From Carposina sasakii (lineage: Eukaryota > Arthropoda > Insecta > Lepidoptera > Carposinidae), in assembly GCA_014607495.2 (NCBI GenBank), contig CP053154.1, positions 4,588,001 through 4,652,000 on the forward strand: DNA of 64,000 nucleotides. Reading direction: 5' to 3'. Each line of letters opens with the position of its first letter. Positions within the stretch are counted from its first letter, which is position 1. The notes beneath the pieces were generated by a model. It made no database searches and had not been told where the DNA came from. It saw nothing but the letters and a program-made list of their open reading frames with translations. Positions 34,475 to 45,900 of this stretch are shown in pieces. A program made the translations under genes and the position numbers.

Positions 34475-36085
34475 GTTATAATAATTATGGAAGCACACTG
34501 TCGTTATAATGGCAGACCTGACAGTAAACTGCATTATTCTTTGTCTTCATCTTTTGCAAACGGGTAGGTATGCGATTCTTTCGTTTTGATTCGGGTACTT
34601 AAGTCTTATTTCATTTTTAACTGTGTGTACTAAAAGTATTTATTTATCTACTTATTTGTAGAGTCAATTATTATAATCATGCATTCCAAGTAGAGAAGTA
34701 GTAGCTGATCAATTATAGTGGGCGAACGAATCGCTTAAGTTTGGAGGGTTCACATAGTACATTTTTTTTTGGACAGAAGTTGGCTAACTATTTGGGGCTT
34801 ATAAGTTCATTGTAATTAACTTTCTGAAGCTTGTAAAAGTACCTATGTATAATATTTAAGTTATTATTCTACACTGAAATTATTTTATTGTTTTGTTTAT
34901 TCTATTTCCCCTTATTTTTTTTAAATATCATCGGTAAGCGTAGCGTTGCACGCGCTCCAGCCAGATAGACTGATGACTTAAAGAATGGGGCTGGCAGTGA
35001 TTTCACGACAAAATGGGAGATCAAGTAGTGTGACGTGCTCTCGTGGAGGCATACATCCCGCAGTGGACTGCAATTGGCTGAAAACGATGACGATTCCCCC
35101 TTTTTGTACCTAACTAGAAGTATAATAATTGCAATAAATAGGTAGATAATTCATTCCTTTTTTCTATGGATAATTCAGACACACACCATCGTCATATAGA
35201 TCATACGTCACAAAGACACTTAATATTATTATTTTCGGTACAAGCATAGAGGAGAATAGCTGGAACAAGGTCGAAAACTCTAAGGTGTTTCCATTTCTTA
35301 AGTAGGAGTAGATTCTTGTTTAGGAGACATAGATTGAATACATCACAATGTGGGTTATGTCACAGAGACTAAGTCACATATACAACATCAAGACAAGTTC
35401 TACAGGTTTCAGTTAAAGCTCAGTGATAGACTTTACTTAGTTCTAGGCACTATTCATATCATTGTGTAATATACTTTCCTCAAACATAGCCTTAAACCAG
35501 TAAGTTTTAACATTCCCCGTAATTTGTCCTAATTATTTTATAAATTTTACTAGCTTCACATTGAAGTAATATTAGAAATCTAGAACTCAATTGAATAACC
35601 TTAATAAAAATTTTCTTACTAGCAGTATCTACGACTTGTTAACACCATGAACCGTAGGTACCTACTTCTCATATGGTACGTTATTATTCTAAGTGATCTA
35701 CATTAGTCGAACTGGTTTATTTTATTGAAACTGCACCAGACTTTTGCAGAGGCACATTAAATTTGCTAAATATTTTCACGATGTTTTATTTATATTTATT
35801 ATGCTATTATGTTAGCATTATTATGTTAACTCCCTGTTGTATTATATCTATCATCGCAAAGTATTTCTATACTGTAATATGAATATTAATTTAACTACTA
35901 AGTTACAGTTCAGGTCTAAACTGTTACATTTCATTGTAAAATTGGATTATTAAACCATATTACTAAACTGTATTTATTGCTAACCGTTGTGATTCAAACA
36001 TATTCTTAAACTGCCTGGCTCATCTGGATTGTTAAACTGATTTTGTGAACTTGTATTCATAAACTTGTATTCAAAATTGGTCAGA

Positions 36086-36175
36086 AGTGGCACCATGTGG
36101 TTCTAACGGCCCTTGGTGCTCTGCCTACCCCGTAAGGGATAAAGGCGTGATTATATGTATGTTATATGTATGTAT
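36086..36175 (+). repeat. dispersed repeat fragment
   Basis: 'gcccttggtgctctgcctac...gtaagggataaaggcgtga' followed by a 'ttatatgtatg' run resembles a common lepidopteran short repeat. Tentative. Confidence 0.35.
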
Positions 36176-36369
36176 TCATAAACTTTCTATACATTGCTGG
36201 GTTTTATTAGTATTGCTAACCTGTCTATAGGTTGCTTTTCTAAACAGTATTCCTAATCTGTAAACTTTAAATGCATTGCATTATTTAACAGCATTGCTAA
36301 CTACTTTGTATTTCTAAGGGACATCGCTTAATTGTATTTCTGAACTGCACCACTAAGTTACAGTGCTAA

Positions 36370-36725
36370 ACTTTATTTTATTTATTTTATATATTTTATT
36401 TTATATTTATTTATTTTATATTTATTTTATTTAAATTTTGTATTTAAATTTATTTATTTATTTAAGTTTATTATAAATTTATTTATTTACTTAAATTTAT
36501 TTTAAGTTAACCATTTAATGTTTTAAAGTTCATTTATTTAAATTTATTTATATGTTTAAATTTATTTATTTAAATTCATTTATTTAAATTTATTTATTTA
36601 TTTAAATTTATTTTAAATTATTTATTTACTTAAATTTATTTTAAATTATTTATTTATTTAAATTTATTTTAAATTAATTATTTAATTAAATTTATTTTTA
36701 ATTTATTTATTTATTGATTTATTCT
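36370..36725. repeat. AT-only low-complexity block (TTTATTTAAA-type)
   Basis: About 350 bp made of tttattta/aaatttatt repeats with almost no G or C. Confidence 0.8.
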
Positions 36726-37460
36726 TCAAACTCAATTGTTTAAACTGTACAGTTATCTGCATCTTATACTGTATAGTTAAGTTCACCTGCATCTCTAGAC
36801 TGTATTGTTAACTGTATCCTCAAACTATGTACTTAATTGCATCCTTAAACTGTATAGTTAACTGCATTTTCAAACTATGGTTAAAGCATCTCTAACTTGT
36901 ATAGTTAACTGCAACTCTAAATTATAATTAATTGTATGTCTAAACTGTATAGTTAAGTGCATCTCTAAACGGTATAGTTACTTGCATCTCTAAACTGTAT
37001 AGTTAACTGTGTAGTTAACTGTATCTCTAAACTATATAAATAACTGCAACTCTAAAATGTATGGTTAACTGCAACTCTAAAATGTATAGTTAACTGCAAC
37101 TCTAAGCTGTATAGGTATAGTTAGCTGTAACTCTAAGCTGTACCTATATAGTCAGCTGCAACTCTAAACTGTATATTTAACTGAAACTCTAAACTGTATT
37201 GTTAGTATAACTCTTAACTGTATAGTTAACTAAAACTTTTACTATATTAGTTAACTGTACTTCTAATCGTAGTTAACCGCACCTCTAACTATAGTTAATT
37301 GTACTTCTAACTGTATCTCTATAGGTATATTGTTTAGTCAACTGCATTTCTAACCTAAAGAGTGAACTGCATCTCTAGATAGTTTTACCAAACTTTATAC
37401 CGTATTATAACCGCATTGCTCAATTGCATAGCTAACTACACTGCTATTTGTATTGTTAAA
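36726..37460. repeat. degenerate ~20-24-bp tandem repeat
   Basis: Repeated 'ctaaactgtatagttaactgca' with many substitutions. A sparser version of the same motif ('aaactgtat', 'taactgcat') extends from about 35.85 to 37.65 kb. An old, expanded minisatellite. Confidence 0.7.
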
Positions 37461-38739
37461 CTGCACTCAAAAATTTAATAGGAAAACTGCATATCTAAAC
37501 TAATAATTTCTAACCAACACTGTTGTGAACTTCAGAAACTCTAATGTTTTAACGCATTGTTAAAGTGCATTATGAAACTGCATCGTTAAATTGTATCCTA
37601 AAATTGCACTAGCAAACTGTATTACCAAGATGCATGGCATTATTACGAGTGTACTACCTAATTTATCTATATACCTACTATAAAAACTAGGGTATCGTAT
37701 TGCTATGCCGCATTTACCTTCCATTTCCTATTTATCACGATTGCTAATAACGGCATACCCGCTAAATATATAAGGATCAAATAATTATATTGTAGTTGTC
37801 GGCGACGAAGACATGAAACCTACCCAAACTGAATGATTCGATGTTATGTACATATAGATAAGGTTGATATTTGAATAAAGAGTTTGCAATACATGTTAGG
37901 TATAGCGCTAACATTAAGTTTGTACTAGGTAGGGTTGTTTTGTGTCTGACTTATTTCTTATCCCTTTGAGTTTTATTAGGTGTAGGTAGCTATTCTGAGC
38001 ACATTAAGAGTATTTTTAAGTAGATTGAATAATTACTTTAGTAGATATTTGCGATTTTATAGTTTATTAAGATTTTGAACTTGTGCTCACAGTAGCTTCG
38101 AGAATATTCCAACTAGAATGAATCTGATTATTTCTTATTAGAGTTCAGTTTATGCCCTTTCTAGTGATATATAATTCATGTATATAGATTGTATAAATTA
38201 GTTTTTATTAAGGGCTAAACTTAGCAAGTCGGTAAAATTTGTAAGATTTTTGACTTTTCTCCTTTGACAACTTTTTATTGTTTAAACTTAAAAATAAGAT
38301 TCTTATATAATTAGATAGAGCTAATTAAGACCTTTTTAACAATGTATAACACATGTATGTAATGTTTATTTTGAAATAAATATAGGGCGCAAAAGAGGTC
38401 AGTCAAGGGACAAACTAGATAAAATGTTAGAAGAAATCGTAGAGAATTTCTACCGCGTTCCAGACGGTAAGGGTGAACCGTCGACATATTTGTAAGTCGC
38501 ACGGATTTTGTGTGTTCAATCCGAGGCGAGTTCCTAAGAAGAAAAATAAGAAGAAAAGTGAAAAGGAAGCAAAATAGGAACAAGAGAAGCCACTGAAGAC
38601 TGCCTGAAGACTGACCTCTTGCCCGCAGTTTGGAAGAAAAGTGTGTTTTGTCTCTCTCACTCCCGCGTACGACAACAACATACAGGGGTGCGACAGCAAC
38701 ATACAGTGGGTGGGTTTGACAACAACATACAATAGGGTG

Positions 38740-38940
38740 ACCGGCGCGTATTTAGTACGCGACGACGCCGCGGCTGATATCGGAGCTGCGCACACGGGTG
38801 AAGGGTGCGCGAGGCGGACGCGACCAGCGCGGGTTTGGGAGTTACGCCCCGGGCCCACCGCGTTCGTCACCCCGGGGATCCTTTCCCCGGCCGGACCCGC
38901 TGAAACGGGAGCTGGCCGCAACAGTAGTTGCAATGAATAC
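38740..38940. other. GC-rich island in AT-rich interior
   Basis: About 200 bp with GC content well above its surroundings, preceded by three loose copies of 'gacaacaacatacag' (38,669-38,731). Both strands have open frames (100 and 168 codons), but the residues are low-complexity and unrecognised. Possibly a fragment of a retroelement leader. Confidence 0.4.
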
Positions 38941-39301
38941 TAAATAATACTTTCGTGTGTCAGTACACATACTCAATATCATATTGTTTCTCAAAAGTCT
39001 CTTATCACCTTCCCAAATACTAAGCATGGCGTAGCAAGAAGATGCCAACAATCAAGCCCAGAAACATAAAGCCCAGACAAAAGTCTCGCATTTATGCTAC
39101 TACACCACATGGTTTGAATCTATTGTAAGGTGAATATTATTCGTATCAGATCTACACATAATATAATAAAACGGGTCGTAACTTATTATGATAACGACAT
39201 GGATACACGAAAGCCGTATCTTGAAAAACTGTCATAAATTATTAGATTAAAGTTGCAAAATTCACACAGCATATTAAACAAATTACATGTTTCGATCTTA
39301 C

Positions 39302-39413
39302 CCAGAATAAGCAGCTCCTGATACGCCACAACAGCCAGGTGCTCTTCTGTACGGCCCACAGATTACCCCCGTACGGCCCCAAGCGGTGGCGACGGTCTCC
39401 GGAAAAATAACCA
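39302..39413 (-). other. possible exon, Gly/Cys-rich
   Basis: On the minus strand an ATG opens a 37-codon frame ending at a consensus donor (CTGG|GTAAGATC). The product includes GPYRRAPGCCGVSGAAYSG. No joined exon was found and the region lies inside the LTR-bounded element. Speculative. Confidence 0.2.
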
Positions 39414-40189
39414 TGAACACCGATGCATGTTAGATCATGAAACAAGAGAACATAATTTAGAACCAAATTATCTTAACGATAATTACCCTAGTGTGGGTAG
39501 ATTTCAAAGTACCTATATATTAAATAGCATGTAAGTAAATTACTACAAAACTCCACGTAATAAAAACATGTTTGCTGGTTTTCTGACAAAAATCTTCATT
39601 TTCCAACAGGACAAACCACCAATACAATCTACTTATGCATTTATAGTTTACATATTTTAGTATAACAATATTCCCGATTATGGACTGACATTATTGTTTA
39701 AATTTAACTAAATAAATCTTGCTAGTCAAACATACCTGCAGTGGTAATTAAAACTTAATAACGGAACATTATTTGAAATACTTAGGTACCCCAATAAAGT
39801 CAAACGCATAATAGATACATTTTGTGCACCGAGATTTTTGTAAAAATTGATACGAATATTCTTTACGTACTGTTTGTGCAACTAACATAGTTTTTCTTTC
39901 TGGTAGGTACGACATTTACATACGGTAACCTACGCTAACCGTAAACTACACTAAAACAAAAATCACGTACCAACGGTACGGTATGAAGCAAGGATTTTGG
40001 TATAAGTATCCACATAAGCAGAGCTAACAAACAAATATATCTAACCTTTAAGTTGTGATGCGGAATCGGCTCCCACTACAGATGGACATTAAAAGATCTT
40101 GACACTGGCGCTCTTAACAGCAACAGCAACAGCATGGAATTTAGGTAGTACAGCAGCATCATTGATTGGGTTCTAGTAATTCCATTGTC

Positions 40190-40355
40190 TTCATCTTCTT
40201 ATTTCTCCAGTTTCTTGTTGCTTCATGTTGAATATATTCCAGTTGTCCATAAAAAAAAAATCTCCATCCTTTTGTGTACATTCTTCACAGATTTTGCCAT
40301 GTTTCGCAAATCTTTTCTTGCAGTCGTCACCCGTGGGCAGGGCGGGTTTATTTTC
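40190..40355 (-). pseudogene. short leader ORF after the PBS of the 7.1-kb element
   Basis: An ATG directly after the PBS opens a ~56-codon frame (MPENKPALPTGDD...), ending near 40,188. A run of ten T in the sense strand sits in its middle. Shifting one base there opens a different ~65-residue product, so a frameshift in a former gag is plausible. No domain recognised. Confidence 0.3.
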
Positions 40356-40359
40356 CGGC

Positions 40360-40372
40360 ATCCCACTTCTGA
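40360..40372 (-). other. tRNA-Leu-like primer-binding site
   Basis: Plus strand ATCCCACTTCTGA equals the 3' part of an insect tRNA-Leu without its last bases (GAATCCCACTTCTGACACCA, from memory). It lies two bases inside the 5' LTR of the 7.1-kb element. Confidence 0.65.
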
Positions 40373-40374
40373 AG

Positions 40375-40818
40375 TGTCACCGATGATTACTCGTTGGCGC
40401 AGCAGTATATTCAGGATGCGGAGTCAAACATCGCAGTTGCTATGTAGAACTATTTATTTATCACTTATACAGTTAAAGCTGCTTCAGGCGATATAACATT
40501 CGGGGAAAGAAGCAGCAAGAAACCCGATTCGCCGTAAATAGATTATATCGTTGCAATGTTTTTGAATAGAACAGAGATCGAGCAGAGTAACGTCTTACAA
40601 ACTCAACAGTCAAGAAAAAGTGACACCATTTAGTTTCTACCCTGCTATTTATACAACCATCGCAACCTCCCAGAACAATATTGCAGGAGTCATAATAGCT
40701 ACTTTTATAAAATATAGCCTTTAATCAATTGACTTTATATAATAATAATAATAATTAATATTATAAGGTACGCTATATATTCATATGTGTGATGTGGTGC
40801 TGACTGTAAACTGTAACA
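40375..40818 (-). repeat. 5' LTR of the 7.1-kb element
   Basis: 444 bp, direct repeat of 33,693-34,127. Confidence 0.8.
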
Positions 40819-40822
40819 TATT

Positions 40823-41774
40823 CTATGAAACGGACTCATGTGTACACCCGCACTAGGGTCTCCAACATCGCTTTAAGTTAAGTTTACGCAACCGATGATG
40901 AAGACGTGGGCAATTGCTAGTTTCTACTAAAGAATAAAAAGAAATCAAACCGGAAGTTATAAAAAATAATTACATCAACAGAGCCAAAACTATTTTTCCA
41001 ACAGTCATTTTTCAACGTGACATATTTGCCAGGGCCGGTCTCTAGGCAGCTCTACCGCCTAGCTGGCGCCTGATTGAACGAGGTTAGACCAAATCGGCTT
41101 ATAGTCCGATGGGGAGCGGGTATAATTTCATTTGAGTATGCACAGATGCGTCCAGCCTCCATCTGCCGGACTTAAGGCGTGTGTTCACCAGGACGATTGT
41201 AGTACAAATGTACACGGCATTCAAAGAATGCTATCAAGTGCGTTTACGCTTGTATATGTATAAGCATGGCATAATCATGGTCAGCCTATGGTGCGAAGAT
41301 CAGAGGAACGTTGAAACCGTACATTCGCAAGCACTATTGATCTAGTATCATGATTGATTGATAATTGTGGTCCCATAGACGGACTCTTACTCAACCAATT
41401 TGGTCAGTAAAAGTTGGTTCTTATTAGCAAAACATTTTAGGTAAATGGTAGTTGTTAACTTAAAACCGCAGACGGACAATAATTAATTATTATCTGTGTT
41501 AGCTCTCCGCTTATTATTACGGGTTTATGGTCTTATGGTACATCTGGCCCACGCAAAAACTGGCCTGCGGGCCAAATGCTTACTTTTAAAAATGTGCATG
41601 GGTATATTCGCCCGAAATTAGTTTGGAAGATCAGACTAGATGTCTCCTATTTGTGACGCTACGGCGGCGGCGGCGGGGCGGCGCAATACAAATCGTTATC
41701 GTGAGCATACCTTAACATGCAAATTGACAATGCACTGCACAGATTCGTTTTTCTGATAGGATCGTTAGAGATTA
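40823..41774. other. intergenic, no feature recognised
   Basis: No supported gene or repeat. A short CGG run (ggcggcggcggcggggcggcg) occurs at about 41,663-41,683. Confidence 0.5.
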
Positions 41775-42079
41775 TATTCGGGACTAGTGGACGCCCGCGA
41801 CTCCGTCCGTGGACTACAGAAAAAACAAAATGTGAAAATATCCAGGATAATAGGTATGTATATAGGGTAGCCTATATGTTAAGTGGGACCTGTCACAATA
41901 TATTCCTGAAAACTGCATCGAAATCGGTTGAGCCGTTTCTGAGATTAGCGTGCACAATTTCCAACAGGCAAAATTCCAAAAACCATTATTTTTGGTACTA
42001 TTGCGTTGATAAAGGTCTCGTATAATATTTTTTCTCATATATCTTCCATGTTCAGACAACGATCCGTTACATTTTTATT
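41775..42079 (+). repeat. dispersed retroelement fragment (longer copy)
   Basis: Inverted relative to 2,376-2,578 and about 100 bp longer. Includes 'gcatcgaaatcggttgagcc', a motif typical of RTE-derived repeats in insects. No coding capacity. Confidence 0.55.
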
Positions 42080-42214
42080 ACATGTATAGAATAGATAAGG
42101 TTATAGATTTCGATGGAATTTGAGAATATGGATTTTGTAGATGCCTGTTGTCAGATACCAGCATGTTTAATATGTTTGTATCTACGCTTCAAGACTGGTT
42201 GATTCATATTATAG

Positions 42215-42425
42215 ACTAGCGGTCGCCCACGACTTCGTCCGCGAAAGGGGGCATTGCACCCGTGCGAAGCCGGGGCGGATTGCTATATACCCTATAGACT
42301 TCCTCGATAAACGGGCTATCTTACACTGAAAGAATTTTTCAAATCAGACCAGTAGTTCCTGAGATTAGCGCGTTCAAACAAACAAACAAACAAACTCTTC
42401 AGCTTTATAATATTAATTATATATA
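42215..42425 (+). repeat. RTE-derived repeat tail
   Basis: Starts 'actagcggtcgcccacgact', contains 'gaagccggggcgga', and ends in 'aaacaaacaaacaaa...ctttataatatta', the usual lepidopteran RTE/SINE 3' arrangement. Followed by a TA run. Confidence 0.55.
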
Positions 42426-42902
42426 TATATATTATTATAGTATATAGATAACTATACTTACTTAAGCTCTACTTATCAGTGGCATCGAGAAAACCTCCAG
42501 GGTCAATCATCAAAGCTTATACTCGTCTACTACTTACCTCTTTATAATATTAGCAAACATATACCTACCTGCATAACTAGCTATCACTGACTGGTGATTG
42601 TCACTTTAAAAAGAGGGTAAATGTAATAAGGTAGCATATACATATACAATGTATATCGGGAAGATGGGATTCCGTGGTTAGTTCTCCTAATGCTCTAATT
42701 ATTTATACTTTACCGAGTTTAAAATGACTTATCTTATCTAACCAAATCAGAGTAAGTAGATAATCAGTTGAATACCTATCTATATGTTATTGTAATCTAT
42801 AATTATTAAACAGATAACGAACATACAATTCGGTAGAAAGGAAACAAAACATGTTCTGTGCTAAACAAAAGACTTGATTTATAAAGTTTTGTGTGTGCAA
42901 AA

Positions 42903-45900
42903 ATGTGCAAATTAAATTTTTGGATATCAATTGGTGTTGTGCTAACCTGTAAGTTAAATAATATTATTTTATTAGGTTCATATAATAACTATTTACATAA
43001 GTATAGGTACATTGAATATTTCTTTAAAGGCATAATCATATACGGCCGATTGGTGTAGTAGGTAGTGACCCTGCCTGTGACATCATAGGTCCTGGGTTCG
43101 AATCCCGGTAGGTGCAAACATTGATATGATGAATATTAATGTTTGTTTCCGAGTCATGGATGTTTCTATACTTATCTATGTATTTATATACCGTTGCTTA
43201 GTACCCACGACACAAGACCGTTGTGAGACTAAGTTAATGTGTTATGTTAAAAAAAGCATAAGCAAAGCATATTTAACATAATACTTTTATTAGGTTGTAT
43301 ATTTTCAAATGCGACTGGTGCAGGGCTTTAATATAAAATACATCAGCTGCAACTCCCTCCGTGCATGACAGGCATTCTCTCAGGCGATAAGCTAGCAACT
43401 TGCAGCAAGCTTCACTTGTCAATGATTTACATCTGTCCGTGCTATGCTGAATGTGGTTGTGAGATCTCTTCTATGATCCTACAGTTCTGGCTACCGGGAA
43501 CACATCCGTGTCTATAATTTGTCAATGTCGGCTTGCAAAGCACAGTTAATCCTCTTCAGCTTGGGAATTAACCGTCTAAATAGGTAAGTACCTATAGTTA
43601 TTCCCAAGCCTTGGTACTCGTATATGTGTATCTATGTGAAGCCCCATAGTTGTCAAACATATCATCCAAATTGTTGTACCTAAACGTGAAAGAGAAACAT
43701 CCAAACATCTTAAATTTTCTCACAAACACATTTATTATCACTTATCAGGCATACGTAGCTTTATTTGCTAAAACTCTAAGGCAGCCAGCCAAAGATAACT
43801 ATATTGATAGGATTGTATTATAAATATTGTTAAGAAATCTCACGACCTCTCGCATACCATGCTTTTGCTTTAACCATCTGAGCTACCGAGCCAATTAACT
43901 CGGATGACGAATTTGACCACCTGTTTTAAACTTTTTTAAAAGATTATTGATTATTATTATTGATATAATTTGGCTTTGTTTTTCATGCTATTCTTTTATC
44001 AATTCCAGTTGCGGTATACATAGCAGCCCAGTCGTCCGACGTGTCAAGATGCTTCCAGTTCACATGGCTAGGCCCTCGCTACAACAACAACAGTGTATTC
44101 CTCAATGCCACCTGCCAGGACGCCACCAGGCTGGCCAGCGGAGTACCCTGCCAGGAGCCTCTGGTAGCCTCTTGTATGTACCTAACCATCAGCTGTTTGG
44201 TTTCTCTTATTGCGTAATGAGAGAATAAGTAGCCTCAATTCAATTTAATTTCAAAAAGTCTTTATTAAATAATACTTTATAGGTACATAGATTTTAGTAC
44301 TAAGTTAGTCCACATTTATGTATATGTCGGGTCTTCCTCTGAGATTTCATCGTGATGTTGGTCGAGCATATTAAAGTTTCGAAATAAGACGCAGTTATTT
44401 GATTAACAAATAATTTAAATTTTAATCGCACTTACAAATCACAATAGTTAAACAAATTTATGATAGCGAAGTAAAATGGAAACGCGGTGTGTTCGAGGCA
44501 GAACTAGCGTACAGTCTGAATGTTCAAACAAGAATGTCCCCTCCATTCCGTTCCTTTCACTTTTATACTCTCGTTCCCCCACTTTTGAATCCTACCTGTC
44601 ATCGCTAGTTCTGCTTCGACCGCACCCAAGCTTGACGCTTGGCGTTTCCAAACACAACAAACAGATGGCGTTGAATTTATTACAATTTAATAAAAAAGAA
44701 CAAAATCAATGACGGAAATACGAGCACTTAAAATAAGGTTACAATCATAATGTAGATGGGCGCATACAGAACTTTAAATCTACAACGAGGGTGCCGTTAA
44801 TTACGACACGGCCATCTTGACACCTCACACGTCCTCGTGTGACGTACCTGAAAGAGGAAAAACTTGCAAACGTAGATGTTCTGAACTCGGCCATACTGAC
44901 CACAAATAGAAAAGGTTTCAAAATGGTTGTGTCCTCTAGCTAAACATAGTTTAAATATTGATTAACACTTAAGGCATACTAATAAAAATAAAGCTAATAA
45001 CAATATGGCATGGCATTTTTCTTTGAGCTCCCTTAATCGGGCAATCGATTTTAGTAACAATCCCTTAAAGCGATTGGCTATCACAAAAAAATTTCGAATC
45101 ATGGACAATCATTAAAGGCGACCGATGGTTGTCTTACTAACAACCCCATGGACAACCCTTAAAGACGACCGACATTTGCCTCTAAATCTCTATACCTGGA
45201 CAACCACTAGAGATGACCGATGGTCGTAAACACGACCCCATGGACAATCTCCAGAAGCGACCGACAGTTATCTCACACATCTCATCTAAATTAAAGACTA
45301 TCTGGTATTTATACACATACCTTATTGTTACTTACTCTATAATCAACAATCTTAAATTCATACTAATAATAGCAATATACATTACAAAAAGAAAAAAATA
45401 TAGGCTTTCACGGTAAGGAATCTATCTATGCTTCGGAATTGTCATAATTGTTAACATTAATGTCATCGTCATCGCTTTGAAGGCTACTGTCCAGCATTTT
45501 TCGAAGTCGGTCATGAGCATACTTGTAGGTTCGGTTCGAGTTTAGGGCTTTAATAATATAGCGATCACCTTCTAGTACTTGAGTGATTTGGAATGGGCCT
45601 TTGTATTTGGGGTCAAGTTTTGTCTGATTCCGTTCTTCATTTTGGAGAAGGACGAAATCTCCGACGGAGAAGGGAATAATTTTAGCTTTAGTTCTATCGA
45701 AACGTGTTTTGTCATATATCGAATTATTTCCTATATTTTCAACCGCTTGACTCCTCACCTGTTCTATGTCAACTTCATGCTCGATCTCGCTGGCGGCCAT
45801 TACAGACAAAGGTCTAGCAACTTTACCTATAAAAAGTTCCAGTGGACTACAACTGGTAACCCGATTGTGAGTGCAGTTTATTGCGAGTTGTATATCTGGT

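Larger units (their letters stand above)
33693..40818 (-). mobile_element. 7.1-kb LTR-bounded element without retroviral ORFs (LARD-like)
   Basis: Two direct repeats, 33,693-34,127 (435 bp) and 40,375-40,818 (444 bp), start TGTCACC and end TGTAACA. Apart from a 9-bp indel and one substitution they match. The outer flanks share TATT (33,689-33,692 and 40,819-40,822), while neither repeat alone has matching flanks, so they look like the two LTRs of one element. A tRNA-Leu-like PBS (40,360-40,372) beside the right LTR sets the orientation as minus. The 6.2-kb interior has no Gag, RT or integrase and contains minisatellite and AT-rich satellite DNA. The alternative is a chance pairing of rearranged solo LTRs. 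Confidence 0.7.

Noticed and set aside
38427..38933. 168-codon minus-strand ORF
   Set aside because: Low-complexity Ala/Pro-rich then Phe-rich residues; the opposite strand is equally open; no family recognised. Kept only as a GC-rich anomaly.
33693..40818. Two independent solo LTRs
   Set aside because: Neither repeat alone has matching flanks, whereas the outer flanks both read TATT, and PBS/tRNA-like sequences occur at the inner edges as expected for one element. Not fully excluded.
44476..44712. 78-codon ORF, duplicated at 49,654-49,890
   Set aside because: Both copies lie inside the gypsy-2 LTRs on the antisense strand; duplication reflects the LTRs, not a gene family.
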